Source: Kiloniellales bacterium (GTDB taxonomy: Bacteria; Pseudomonadota; Alphaproteobacteria; Kiloniellales; JAKSDN01). From it: a stretch of DNA of 12,667 nt. Positions within the stretch are counted from its first letter, which is position 1, and each line of letters begins with the position of its first letter. Made by a program: the position numbers and the translations under genes. Below the pieces are notes generated by a model. That model was given only the letters and a program-made list of their open reading frames with translations. It had not been told where the DNA came from and did not search any database. Positions 1 to 9,217 of the stretch are shown here, in pieces. The stretch is from positions 1-12,667 of the forward strand of contig JAKSDN010000352.1 in assembly GCA_022360075.1 (NCBI GenBank). Direction: 5' to 3'.

Positions 1-778
<778 letters not shown>

Positions 779-854
779 GGGGAGTCCTGCCTGGTGTGCG
801 GCCGGTTGTGGATAGCGGTGGAGCCCGGGAAGATGCGCGAGCGGTCTTGGCCTG

Positions 855-1592
855 TCAACGGGCGCCGGACCCGCCGCCATCCTCATGACCGGACCGTCGT
901 GCCCCTTCGCCCAGGCCGAGCAGCCAGTCGGTCAGATCCTCGATGACGTGATGCACGAAGTCGGCCTCGTGGCCGTTGCCGGCCCAGCGCGTGTCGCCGG
1001 CCAGCCATACGGTCGTCATGCCCAGCGCGGCGGCCGGCGCCAGGTTGCGGGCGCTGTCCTCGATGAAGACCGTGCGGCTCGGCTCGAGCCCGTGGTTTTC
1101 CACCAGCCGTGCGTAGATAGTGGGATTGGGCTTCGGCCGGTAGTCCGCGGCCACGATGTCGAAGACCGCCTCGAAGTGGGCTGTGATGCCCAGCCTCTCG
1201 GTCACGCGCGATGCGTGGGCCGCCGAGGCATTGGTGAAGATCAACTTACGGCCGGGCAGGGCTGCGATCGCGGCGTCCAGCGCCGGGTTCGGGGATAGGG
1301 CGTCGAGCTCGATGTCGTGCACGTAGTCGAGGTAGATATCCGGATCGATGCCGTGGTGATCCATCAGGCCGCGCAGCGTCGTGCCGTGCTGCTGGAAGAA
1401 GCGCTTCTGCGTCTGCCGCGCCGTGGCCGGATCGAGGTCGAGCGTCTCCTCGATAAAGCGCTGCATACGCCGGTCGATTTGGGCGAAGAGATCGCAGGAG
1501 GCGGGATAAAGCGTATTGTCGAGGTCGAACAGCCAGGCCTCGACCGCCTCGAGCGCGACCGCCGTCCGATCCCTTGCCTCGCCCACCGCCAT
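855..1592 (-). CDS. HAD-superfamily hydrolase, pyrimidine 5'-nucleotidase-like
   Basis: Predicted cytoplasmic phosphatase of 245 residues, resembling the pyrimidine 5'-nucleotidase subfamily of HAD hydrolases (yeast SDT1/PHM8-like), which dephosphorylates nucleoside monophosphates or related phosphoesters; the real substrate is unknown. HAD motif I is FDLDNTLYP (22-30, nucleophile Asp23, acid/base Asp25), motif II is FTNAS (119-123), motif III is the Lys in RPKPNP (Lys154), and motif IV is FIEDSARN (176-183, acidic Glu178/Asp179). A helical cap lies at about 33-105. The frame stays open to an ATG at 1685, but the extra 31 residues are Arg-rich and unlike the family, so the ATG at 1592, 22 residues before motif I, is preferred. 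Neither start has a strong Shine-Dalgarno sequence. It precedes dapD, as in many alphaproteobacteria, but no direct role in lysine synthesis follows from that. Confidence 0.87.
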   Translation of the reverse strand: MAVGEARDRTAVALEAVEAWLFDLDNTLYPASCDLFAQIDRRMQRFIEETLDLDPATARQTQKRFFQQHGTTLRGLMDHHGIDPDIYLDYVHDIELDALSPNPALDAAIAALPGRKLIFTNASAAHASRVTERLGITAHFEAVFDIVAADYRPKPNPTIYARLVENHGLEPSRTVFIEDSARNLAPAAALGMTTVWLAGDTRWAGNGHEADFVHHVIEDLTDWLLGLGEGARRSGHEDGGGSGAR

Positions 1593-1742
1593 GGCGGGAA
1601 GTCTGCGACCGCGGGCCTTGCGTTGCAACCGGCTTCCGGCGGGCCAGTGGGCCCGTACCGCCGCGACTACCCGTAACAGGCGCATAAGCTACTCGCGAGG
1701 CCAACGCCTGATTTGAAAAGGCCTCTGTCTTCAAAGGTTTTT

Positions 1743-1772
1743 CTTATCCTGCGAAGCGAAATTCGCTGGCAA
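1743..1772 (-). promoter_or_regulatory. candidate sigma-70 promoter for the HAD-dapD operon
   Basis: Read on the minus strand, TTGCCA (1767-1772; five of six bases match TTGACA) and GATAAG (1743-1748; four of six match TATAAT) are 18 bp apart. The 182-bp gap 1686-1867 lies between divergent genes and must hold promoters for both directions. The downstream HAD gene is no longer contiguous with the argB operon, so a promoter here is needed. Assigned by eye only. Confidence 0.4.
1755..1767. promoter_or_regulatory. 13-bp palindrome, candidate operator
   Basis: AGCGAA-A-TTCGCT is a perfect inverted repeat with 6-bp arms. It lies almost exactly in the spacer of the candidate minus-strand promoter (1743-1772), a position where a bound repressor or MerR-type activator could act. 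It is also AT-richer than its surroundings. The regulator is unknown and the site is short, so chance cannot be excluded. Confidence 0.35.
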
Positions 1773-1794
1773 ATCGCCGCGGCCTTAAGCTCAT

Positions 1795-1800
1795 TTTAAT
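1795..1800 (+). promoter_or_regulatory. candidate -10 element for the PAS-GGDEF gene
   Basis: TTTAAT (1795-1800) matches TATAAT at five of six positions in an AT-rich patch before the plus-strand signalling pair. No good -35 is seen 16-18 bp upstream, so support is weak. If real, transcription would start near 1807, which would rule out an ATG at 1799 and favour translation from 1868. Confidence 0.25.
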
Positions 1801-1855
1801 GCCGTCGCGTCAACCTCGGATGCCCGCTAAGTGTTTGAACTGGGGTCCTTCGTCC

Positions 1856-1861
1856 GAGAGG
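1856..1861 (+). promoter_or_regulatory. ribosome binding site that decides the PAS-GGDEF start
   Basis: GAGAGG (1856-1861) lies 6 nt before the ATG at 1868. The upstream in-frame ATG at 1799 has only TTAAGCTCATTTTA before it, with no Shine-Dalgarno sequence, so 1868 is taken as the start. Confidence 0.65.
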
Positions 1862-1867
1862 CACACG

Positions 1868-3547
1868 ATGGCGCGGGTCACGGCCGCCGAACCGATCTCC
1901 GAAGCCTATCAGCGGATGGCAAGCGACCATCCGAACTTCGGTCTATTCTCGTCCGGGGGACCCTTCGAGTCCTTCCCGGGACCGGTCCTCGTCGCCGGTC
2001 CCAGCGGCGTCGTGCTCGGCGCAAACGCTGCGGCCGAGTGGCTGGTGAAGCTGCTGCAGAGCGGCGGCACGCCGGAGCTGCGCGAGGCGATCGAGGCCGG
2101 TCTCGACGGCCGCGTGGCGCAGATCAGTCCCCTCTCGCGCCGCGACGGTGACAAGCAGGGCAAGCTCGGCCAGTCTTTCGACCTGCTCGTGCTTCCCTGG
2201 GCGGATGCGCCGGCGGCTCTGCTGCTCGGCCGCGACATAACGCTGGAGCGCAGCCTGCGCGGAGCGCTGATCGAGTCGCGCCAGCGCTTCAAGGACCTGA
2301 TCGAGGCCTCCAGCGACTTCGCCTGGGAGATCGACAGCGAAGGCCGATTCACCTTCGTCTCCGAAAAGGGCGCCCTCGGCTACGCGGCCGGCGAACTGAT
2401 CGGCACCCCGGCGGCCAGTCTGCTGGGCGATCACGAGTTGGCGGCGACCTCGCCCTTCACTGCGCAGCTTCCCGCGAATGCGATCGACATATGGATGAAG
2501 CGCGCCGATGGCAGCGCGGCTTGCGTGTCCACGCTGGCACTGCCCCTGATCGGGTCGGACGGCGCCTGGTGCGGCAACCGTGGTCTGTGCCGCGATGTCA
2601 CGGCGGAGCGCGAGCGCGAGGCGGCGCTGCGGCAAAGCCAGACCCGTGAGCAGATCCTGGCCCGCATCATGCGGGTCGCAGCCGAGCAGGCCGATCCCGC
2701 CCATGTCGTGACCGTCATCGCCAACGAGCTGCACAGCGCGACGCGGGCCTCCGGCGTCGCGATCTATCGGCAGGACGCGCAGCGTGGCCTCGTGCTGGTC
2801 GCGAACGCCGGCCTTACCCCGTCTCGCCCTGATCTCGACGCGCTCGTCGAGCGTGTCGTCGAACAGGAACGCGATCTTACGCTCGAGTCCGGCGACCTTC
2901 GCGTCGTGACGAAGGCGACCCGTTTCGGCGGGCGCTGCAACGGCGTGCTCTGTCTCTGCCAAGGCAGCGGCGTCGGCGACTTGGCGGAGGAGGAAGAGCT
3001 CCTGCTGGGTGAGATCGCCGCCTTTCTCGGCATCGCCAACGATCATGCCGCGCGAAAGGCGGAGCTCCAGCGCTTGACGACGACCGATCCCGTGACGGCG
3101 CTGCTCAATCGCCGCGCCTTTCTGGAGCTCGCCGAACGGCGCCTCGTCGAGGCTCGGTCCCGGGGCCGGGCGATGGCCTTGTTCTGGATCGAAGGCGAGA
3201 ATTTCAAGCAGTTCAACGACGTTGCGGCTTTCGACCGGGGCGATGAGCTGCTCGAGGCCTTGAGCCGCGAGCTGCGCCGACAGGTGCGCGAGTCAGATGT
3301 GGTCGGACGCGTCGGCGACGCGGCCTTCGCCGTCCTGATCGACGGTTTGCCGCCGAAGCTGGTGAACGGCAAGGCCGAGGAGTTGTTGGCGGCGACCGGG
3401 ACGGTCGCTGCTCTTACCAAGGAAGGTGAGCCGCGGGTGGGCTTCACCTTGGGCGTGGCGGAGCTGGTGCAGGATCGCAAGGAAGACCTACGGTCCATGA
3501 TCTCGCGCGCCGCCGCCGCGCATCGGACGGCTCGGGACGAGGGCTGA
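1868..3547 (+). CDS. PAS-PAS-GAF sensor protein with degenerate GGDEF domain
   Basis: Predicted soluble signalling protein of 559 residues; no signal peptide or membrane segment is visible. Domains in order: PAS-like segment (about 38-128), second PAS with a C-terminal coupling helix (about 140-250, FAWEIDSEGRFTFVSEKGALGY near 151), GAF-like domain (about 260-392), then GGDEF (about 397-557). The GGDEF fold is recognisable from DPVTALLNRRAF (407-418), FKQFND (446-451) and GDELLEAL (458-465). The signature is GDAAF (483-487) instead of GG(D/E)EF, and the two Asp of the usual DxDxFK are Glu (EGENFK, 442-447). An RxxD inhibitory-site motif (RESD, 474-477) is kept at the canonical five residues before the signature. 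By family knowledge such changes usually abolish diguanylate cyclase activity, so a c-di-GMP-binding or protein-interaction role is inferred. The DUF2336 gene follows after 11 bp. Confidence 0.9.
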   Translation: MARVTAAEPISEAYQRMASDHPNFGLFSSGGPFESFPGPVLVAGPSGVVLGANAAAEWLVKLLQSGGTPELREAIEAGLDGRVAQISPLSRRDGDKQGKLGQSFDLLVLPWADAPAALLLGRDITLERSLRGALIESRQRFKDLIEASSDFAWEIDSEGRFTFVSEKGALGYAAGELIGTPAASLLGDHELAATSPFTAQLPANAIDIWMKRADGSAACVSTLALPLIGSDGAWCGNRGLCRDVTAEREREAALRQSQTREQILARIMRVAAEQADPAHVVTVIANELHSATRASGVAIYRQDAQRGLVLVANAGLTPSRPDLDALVERVVEQERDLTLESGDLRVVTKATRFGGRCNGVLCLCQGSGVGDLAEEEELLLGEIAAFLGIANDHAARKAELQRLTTTDPVTALLNRRAFLELAERRLVEARSRGRAMALFWIEGENFKQFNDVAAFDRGDELLEALSRELRRQVRESDVVGRVGDAAFAVLIDGLPPKLVNGKAEELLAATGTVAALTKEGEPRVGFTLGVAELVQDRKEDLRSMISRAAAAHRTARDEG

Positions 3548-3558
3548 GGATCGGCCGG

Positions 3559-4764
3559 ATGCGCCAGAGCGCCAGCTCCGCCGTCGACTACGAGGAGTCG
3601 AAGGCACAAGCGCGAAACCCCGATCCGGCGGTCCGGGTTCGCCTGTCGAGTCATGCGGGGGTACGCCCGGAGATTCTCTACTACCTCGCCGAGGATGCTT
3701 CGCCCGAGGTACGCCAGGCCGTCGCCCGGAATGCCGCGACGCCGTTTCAAGCCAATCTCATTCTGGCGCGCGACAACGACGAGGCCGTCCGCAAGGAGAT
3801 CGCGGCCAAGGTCGCCCGTCTGACCCCGGAACTCTGCTGCGACCGGCAGGACAAGGTTCAGCAATACACCATCGAGGTCCTCAGCCTCCTGGCGCGCGAC
3901 GAGGCGACCCGTGTGCGGCGGATCCTGGCCGAGGCGCTGAAGGATGTGGTGGGCGCGCCTCAAGGTGTGATCCAAAGGCTGGCCGAGGACGTCGATGACT
4001 TGGTCGCCAATCCGATCCTTCAGTGTTCTCCGATCCTCAGCGACAAGGACCTGATCGACATCATTCAGGAGGGCTGTGCCTCGGCGCGCCTCTCGGCGAT
4101 CTCGCGGCGATACGGGCTGGGCGAAGCGGTCGCAGACGCCATCGTGGCGACCGAAGACGTGGCGGCGATCACCACGTTGCTCGACAACGAGACAGCGCAG
4201 ATCCGTGAGACAACCCTCGATTCCCTGGTCGAGCAGGCGGCCGGCGTTCCCGTCTGGCACGAGCCGCTGGTCCGCCGGCCGAAGCTCTCGCCGCGCGCGG
4301 CGCGAAAGCTGGCAAGCTTCATCGGGATCAAGCTGCTCGAGCGTCTGCATGCCCGACGCGATCTGGACGAGAAGACTCTGAAGCTCGTCGCCGATGCGAT
4401 GGATAAGCGTCTGGGGAAGGAACAGGCCGAGGCGGAGGCTCTGGAGGGACCGAGCGCGAGCGAGGCGGACATCTTGCGGGCGATCGGCTCCGGCGACCGG
4501 CCGGGCGTTTGCGGCCAGCTCGCGGAGCTGTCTGGCCTACCGCTCGAGATCGTCGAGCGAATCATCACCTCGGGCAGTGCCAAGGGCATCACGGCTCTGG
4601 CCTGGAAAGCCAGGATCTCCATGCGCGTTGCGCTCCAGCTTCAGCTCCGCGTCGCCGGAATCTCCCAGAGCAGCGCCCTGTTGCCGCGTGACGGGACCGA
4701 TTTCCCGCTCAGCGACGACGAGATGGAGTGGCAGATCGAGTTCTTCGGCGATCTCTCCGCCTGA
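3559..4764 (+). CDS. DUF2336 family protein (HEAT-like repeats)
   Basis: Soluble protein of 401 residues that fits DUF2336, a family found mainly in alphaproteobacteria and without an established biochemical function known to me. The N-terminal third (about 10-160) is a run of short helical repeats of HEAT type: ARNPDPAVRVRLSSHAG (18-34), EDASPEVRQAVARNAA (45-60), ARDNDEAVRKEIAAKVA (70-86) and ARDEATRVRRILAEAL (112-127). The centre (about 160-285) and C-terminus (300-401) are also predicted helical, and the end is acidic (SDDEMEW). No catalytic motif is visible. The ATG lies 11 bp after the GGDEF gene; GAGGA overlapping that gene's stop serves as its ribosome binding site (about 9 nt spacing), so the two are probably translated from one mRNA. 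This suggests, but does not show, that it partners the degenerate GGDEF protein. Confidence 0.88.
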   Translation: MRQSASSAVDYEESKAQARNPDPAVRVRLSSHAGVRPEILYYLAEDASPEVRQAVARNAATPFQANLILARDNDEAVRKEIAAKVARLTPELCCDRQDKVQQYTIEVLSLLARDEATRVRRILAEALKDVVGAPQGVIQRLAEDVDDLVANPILQCSPILSDKDLIDIIQEGCASARLSAISRRYGLGEAVADAIVATEDVAAITTLLDNETAQIRETTLDSLVEQAAGVPVWHEPLVRRPKLSPRAARKLASFIGIKLLERLHARRDLDEKTLKLVADAMDKRLGKEQAEAEALEGPSASEADILRAIGSGDRPGVCGQLAELSGLPLEIVERIITSGSAKGITALAWKARISMRVALQLQLRVAGISQSSALLPRDGTDFPLSDDEMEWQIEFFGDLSA

Positions 4765-4790
4765 AGATCCTTGAATTCCGAGACGGACCC

Positions 4791-5698
<908 letters not shown>

Positions 5699-5702
<4 letters not shown>

Positions 5703-6388
5703 GCGCCGGACCTTAACGCGCCGGGCGCATCGGCGGCCAGCGCCGCGATGGCGGCCCGCAGCGGCGCGATGCCGTCGCCCTTGAGGGCGCTGGTCGCGAT
5801 CACCTCGGGATGCGCGGCGGGGCGGCGGGCGAGCGCCCGCCCCAGGTCCGCGCGCGTCGCTTCGATCCGCGTGGCCTTGTCGGCCTTGGTGAGCACGATC
5901 TGATAGGAAACGGCGGCCTCGTCCAGCACGGCCATGGTGCTCTCGTCGCTCTCCTTGAGGCCGTGGCGGGCATCGATCAGCAGGCAGACCCGGCGCAGGT
6001 TCGCGCGCCCCTTGAGATAGCGCCGCGTGAGCCCGGTCCAGGCCTTGACGTCCCGCTTGGAGGCCTGCGCGTAGCCGTAGCCCGGCAGGTCGACCAGGAT
6101 CAGCCGGCGGCCAAGGTCGAAGAAGTTGAGCTGGCGTGTCCGCCCCGGCGTCTGGGACGTGCGGGCCAGGGTCTTGCGCGCGGTGAGCGCGTTGATCAGG
6201 CTCGACTTGCCGACGTTCGAGCGGCCGGCGAAAGCGACCTCGGGCAGCCCGTCCGGCGGCAGCTCTTCATCCTTGGTGGCCGCGTGCAGGAAGGTGCAAT
6301 CCTGCGCGAAGAGCCAGCGCCCGTATTCCAGGGCTTCGCGCGCCGCCGCTTCGCGCTCCGCGGCGGCGCTCGCCTGTTCCTCGCTCAC
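5699..6388 (-). CDS. engB: ribosome biogenesis GTP-binding protein EngB (YihA/YsxC)
   Basis: TRAFAC-class GTPase (TrmE-Era-EngA-EngB-Septin group) needed for late assembly of the large ribosomal subunit and often for division. The 229-residue protein has all the G motifs: G1 GRSNVGKS (55-62), G2 Thr in TPGRT (80-84), G3 DLPGYGYA (100-107), G4 TKAD (167-170) and G5 TSALKG (199-204). The N-terminal 30 residues are Ala/Glu-rich and probably helical. The start is GTG at 6388. AAGG (6396-6399), overlapping the yidC stop, is its ribosome binding site at 7 nt spacing, and the gap to yidC is only 9 nt. Position between yidC and argB matches the usual alphaproteobacterial order. Confidence 0.97.
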
Positions 6389-6397
6389 GCTAGGACC

Positions 6398-8179
6398 TTA
6401 GGTCTTGCCCGTGCCGCTCGTCGTGGCCGCGGCCCGGCCGATGGGCACCCCGTTCTTCTTCATGATCACCGCCTGCTGGATGATCGACAGCAGGTTGTTC
6501 CAGGTCCAGTAGATCACCAGCCCGGCCGGGAAGCTCGCCAGGAGAAAGGTGAAGATGAAGGGCATGAAGAGGAAGATCCTGGCCTGCAGGGGATCTGGCG
6601 GCTGCGGGTTCAGCTTTTGCTGCAGGTACATGGTGATGCCCATGAGGATCGGCCAAATACCGAGATTGATCACGTCGAAGGCGCCGAGGAAGGGCGCGTC
6701 CCAGGGCAGCAGGCCGAAGCCGTTGAGGATCGAGGTTGGGTCGCGCGCCGAGAGGTCCTGGACCCAGCCGAAGAAGGGCGCGTGGCGCATCTCGATCGTC
6801 ACGAAGAGCACCTTGTAGAGCGCGAAGAAGACCGGGATCTGGATCAGGATCGGCAGGCAGCCCGACATCGGGTTGGCGCCCTCGCGCTTGTAGAGCGCCA
6901 TCATCTCCTGGTTCAGCCGCTGCTTGTCGTCGGCGTACTTCTCGCGCAGCTTCAGCATCTCCGGCTGCACCTTGCGCATCTTCGCCATGGCCGCGTAGGA
7001 CTTGTTGGCCAGGGGGAAGAAGGCGAGCTTGATCAGCACCGTGATGATCAGGATCGAGACGCCGAAGTTCCCGACCAACTCGGCAAAGTAATGCAGGGCG
7101 TAGAACAGCGGAATGGTCAGGAAGAAGAACCAGCCGAAATCGACCGCGCGGTCGAACAGGGGAATGCCGAAGCCGTCGCGATAGCTGTCGAGCACGAAGA
7201 CTTCCTTGGCGCCGGCGAAGAGCCGGCTCGTCACTTCGGCATTGGCGCCGGCGGGCAGCTCGATCGGCTCGTAGAGATAGTCCGTCTGGTACTTGTCGCC
7301 GCCGTTGCGCAAGGAGTGGACGAAGCGCGTCGTGGTGACCCGCTCCTGATCGGGAATCAGGGCGGCCAGCCAATACTTGTCGGTGATGCCGATCCAGCCG
7401 CCGGTGCCGGTCTGCTTGATCTCGCCCTGGTCCTGCAGATCGTCGTAGTCGACTTCCTTGAGGTTCTCCTCGAAGACGCCGATCAAACCTTCGTGCAGGA
7501 TGTAGAAGCCCAGGATATCGGGTGTGCCGGTTCGTGAGATCAGCCCATAGGGCGAGATCGAGACCGCCTTCTCGCTGCGGTTCTCGACCCGCTGGGAGAC
7601 CGTGAAAAGGTAGTTCTCGTCGACCTCGAAGCGCCGCTCGAAGCGCAGCCCCTGGCCGTTCTCCCAGGTCAGGGTGACCGGGCTGCCGGGCGCCAGAACC
7701 CGCGCGTCGGCCTCCCAGAGCGTCTGGCTGTCGGGCAGCGCCAGTTCGCGATCGAGCGTCGTCCAGCCGAAGTCGGCGAAATAGGGCTGCCTGGTGCCTT
7801 CCGGAAAAAGCAGCACGATCTCCGGGCTGTCGGGCTCGACGGTCTCGCGATACTGGGTGAGCGTAAGGTCGTCGAGCTTGCCGCCCTTGAGCGAGATCGA
7901 GCCTCTCAGGCGCGGCGTGTCGACCGTAACCCGCGCGCTCTCGCCCAGCGCCGCTTCGCGATCGAGGGTCAGTCCGTCCGTCGCGCCCTGATCGGGCACC
8001 GCTCCAGGGAGCTGAGGCCGGTCGGGATCGGTCGGCTGCGGCGCGCCCTGCGTCGCGGTCTCGCCGCCGGTCTGCTGCTGCGGCTGCTGCTGGACCCTCG
8101 GCTCCATGATGAACATCTCGAAGAACAGCAGGATCCCGAGCGACAGCACGATCGCCAGAAGGAGGTTTTTCTGGTCCAT
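6398..8179 (-). CDS. yidC: membrane protein insertase YidC
   Basis: Inner-membrane insertase (Oxa1/Alb3/YidC family), acting alone or with SecYEG, that inserts and folds membrane proteins. The 593 residues have the Gram-negative layout: an N-terminal membrane anchor (5-22), a Gln/Pro-rich linker (28-65), the periplasmic beta-supersandwich P1 domain (about 80-335), then the five-helix core (about 350-575). Core landmarks are NKSYAAMAKMRKVQPEMLKL (392-411) and DDKQRLNQEMMALYKREGAN (417-436, cytoplasmic C1 hairpin), then GCLPILIQIPVFFALY (440-455). The hydrophilic-cavity residue that is Arg366 in E. coli is Lys384 here (TVLIKLAFFPL), which I believe is common in alphaproteobacteria. The ATG shares one base with the yidD stop (TGATG). 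Both the order and the overlap indicate co-expression with yidD. Confidence 0.98.
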   Translation of the reverse strand: MDQKNLLLAIVLSLGILLFFEMFIMEPRVQQQPQQQTGGETATQGAPQPTDPDRPQLPGAVPDQGATDGLTLDREAALGESARVTVDTPRLRGSISLKGGKLDDLTLTQYRETVEPDSPEIVLLFPEGTRQPYFADFGWTTLDRELALPDSQTLWEADARVLAPGSPVTLTWENGQGLRFERRFEVDENYLFTVSQRVENRSEKAVSISPYGLISRTGTPDILGFYILHEGLIGVFEENLKEVDYDDLQDQGEIKQTGTGGWIGITDKYWLAALIPDQERVTTTRFVHSLRNGGDKYQTDYLYEPIELPAGANAEVTSRLFAGAKEVFVLDSYRDGFGIPLFDRAVDFGWFFFLTIPLFYALHYFAELVGNFGVSILIITVLIKLAFFPLANKSYAAMAKMRKVQPEMLKLREKYADDKQRLNQEMMALYKREGANPMSGCLPILIQIPVFFALYKVLFVTIEMRHAPFFGWVQDLSARDPTSILNGFGLLPWDAPFLGAFDVINLGIWPILMGITMYLQQKLNPQPPDPLQARIFLFMPFIFTFLLASFPAGLVIYWTWNNLLSIIQQAVIMKKNGVPIGRAAATTSGTGKT

Positions 8180-8475
8180 CAGTCAGACATCTCCAGCGGG
8201 ATACGGTGGCCGGCCGCCAGCTTTCGGCTTTCGCTCGGCCGGCGTGGGGCGCGATCGGGCACCGGGTCGAAGCCCATGCCGCCCCAGGGGTGGCAGCGGG
8301 CCAGGCGCTTGACCGTGAGCCAGGCGCCGGCCAGCGCGCCGTGCCGCTCGACGGCCTCCAAGGCGTAATGGGAGCAGCTCGGATAGTAGCGGCAGCTCGG
8401 CGCCAGCACGGTCGAGAGACTGAGCTGGTAGGCCCTGATCAGGGCCTTGAGGAGCTGTCCGGGGATTTTCGTCAC
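8179..8475 (-). CDS. yidD: membrane protein insertion efficiency factor YidD
   Basis: Small membrane-associated protein (98 residues) that improves YidC-dependent insertion. The family core is evident: an amphipathic N-terminal helix (about 6-23, [17 protein letters not shown]), then [22 protein letters not shown] (25-46) with conserved Cys28 and Cys34, and [14 protein letters not shown] (60-73) with Cys61. The C-terminal tail from about 75 is basic and poorly conserved in general. The start is GTG at 8475, overlapping the rnpA stop as GTGA, so translation is coupled. It is followed by yidC with a 1-nt overlap. Confidence 0.95.
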   Translation of the reverse strand: MTKIPGQLLKALIRAYQLSLSTVLAPSCRYYPSCSHYALEAVERHGALAGAWLTVKRLARCHPWGGMGFDPVPDRAPRRPSESRKLAAGHRIPLEMSD

Positions 8476-8897
8476 GTCCGGGGTTCCGATCTTGCGGCGT
8501 CGCCCCGCCGTCCGGGCGCGCCGCCGCGGTGACGGCCGGAGACCCGCTCGAGGGCCGTGCGCAGGTCGGCCACGAGGGCACGGTAAGGCCGCCGCAGGGT
8601 CGCCTGGCGCGCGATCACGACGTAGTCATGGCCCGGCCGGCCGCCCTGCGGCAGAACCTCGGCGACGACGGCCTTGAGACGCCGACGCGCGCGGTTGCGC
8701 TCGACTGCCTTGCCGACCTTGCGGCTCGCGGTGAATCCCACCCTGATCAGGGTATCCGCCTCCGTGGGTTCGGCCTTGCGATCGCATGAGCGGCCATAGG
8801 CCTGAAGGATCAAACCCGGTGCGACCCACTTCTGTCGTGTTCTGGCGACCCGCAGAAACTCGGACCGCTTCGTCAGCCGACCGAGGCTCGGCCTCAT
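8472..8897 (-). CDS. rnpA: ribonuclease P protein component
   Basis: Basic protein subunit of RNase P, which helps the catalytic RNA to bind and cleave 5' leaders of pre-tRNAs. The 141 residues begin with [14 protein letters not shown] (7-20), the usual N-terminal helix and central-cleft motif, and carry the RNR signature [13 protein letters not shown] (65-77) after [12 protein letters not shown] (53-64). From about residue 118 the tail ([11 protein letters not shown] and on) is an Arg/Gly-rich extension beyond the usual 115-120 residues, overlapping the region leading into yidD. The ATG lies 5 nt after the rpmH stop, the classic arrangement. Confidence 0.96.
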   Translation of the reverse strand: MRPSLGRLTKRSEFLRVARTRQKWVAPGLILQAYGRSCDRKAEPTEADTLIRVGFTASRKVGKAVERNRARRRLKAVVAEVLPQGGRPGHDYVVIARQATLRRPYRALVADLRTALERVSGRHRGGAPGRRGDAARSEPRT

Positions 8898-8902
8898 CGA
8901 AA

Positions 8903-9037
8903 TCAGGCGGACAGGCGCTTGCGTCCCTTGGCCCGACGGCGGGCGAGGGCCCGGCGCCCACCCACGGTGGCCATACGGGCCCGAAAACCGTGGCGACGCT
9001 TGCGAATCAGCACACTGGGTTGGTACGTGCGCTTCAC
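8903..9037 (-). CDS. rpmH: 50S ribosomal protein L34
   Basis: A 44-residue, very basic protein of the large ribosomal subunit. On the minus strand it reads [18 protein letters not shown] (1-18), then [20 protein letters not shown] (19-38) and RKRLSA (39-44). This is the standard L34 sequence pattern (KRTxQPS, RHGFRxRMAT, GRxVLxxRRxKGRxxLS). The start codon is GTG, which is probably why simple ORF calling misses it. GGAG at 9046-9049 is its ribosome binding site with 8 nt spacing. It is the first gene of the rpmH-rnpA-yidD-yidC-engB-argB operon, about 36 nt downstream of the predicted transcription start. Confidence 0.97.
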   Translation of the reverse strand: MKRTYQPSVLIRKRRHGFRARMATVGGRRALARRRAKGRKRLSA

Positions 9038-9079
9038 GAAGGAAACTCCGGATGTTGGCTGGCTCTGGCTCGACGTGGC

Positions 9080-9108
9080 TGTATAGGCGGGCCCTCAGGC
9101 TCTGTCAA
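9080..9108 (-). promoter_or_regulatory. strong sigma-70 promoter of the rpmH operon
   Basis: On the minus strand a perfect -35 TTGACA (9103-9108) is separated by exactly 17 bp from TATACA (9080-9085), five of six bases of the consensus -10. Transcription would start near 9073, giving a leader of about 36 nt before the rpmH GTG. The strength fits a ribosomal protein operon. Confidence 0.85.
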
Positions 9109-9217
9109 CGGCGCGGCGATCCCCGATTTCCAGCGGCTCCGGGACCTGGGAGGGCCCCCTTCGACGATCACGAAAAGCGACCTTGCGGGGCACTTCCGGA
9201 GTGCCGAGAATGGCGCG

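Noticed and set aside
807..815. DnaA-box-like nonamer (CTATCCACA on the minus strand), eight of nine bases
   Set aside because: A single copy with no cluster, no AT-rich unwinding region and no dnaA or dnaN nearby. Proximity of rpmH to oriC in some bacteria is not enough to propose an origin here.
1593..1685. N-terminal extension of the HAD protein from an ATG at 1685
   Set aside because: The 31 added residues are basic and low-complexity, do not resemble the family N-terminus, and have no ribosome binding site.
3043..4350. 435-codon open frame on the minus strand across the GGDEF/DUF2336 junction
   Set aside because: Antisense shadow of two recognised genes, with no domain and no ribosome binding site noticed; it also spans the junction of the two real genes.
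5810..7537. 575-codon open frame on the plus strand, antisense to engB and yidC
   Set aside because: It lies wholly over two certain genes. Long antisense open frames are expected in GC-rich coding DNA, and its product is low-complexity (Arg, Glu, Gln, His-rich) without any recognisable domain.
9191..9203. CACT-TCCGG-AGTG inverted repeat before the TVP38/TMEM64 gene
   Set aside because: Only 4-bp arms; not enough to call an operator or terminator.
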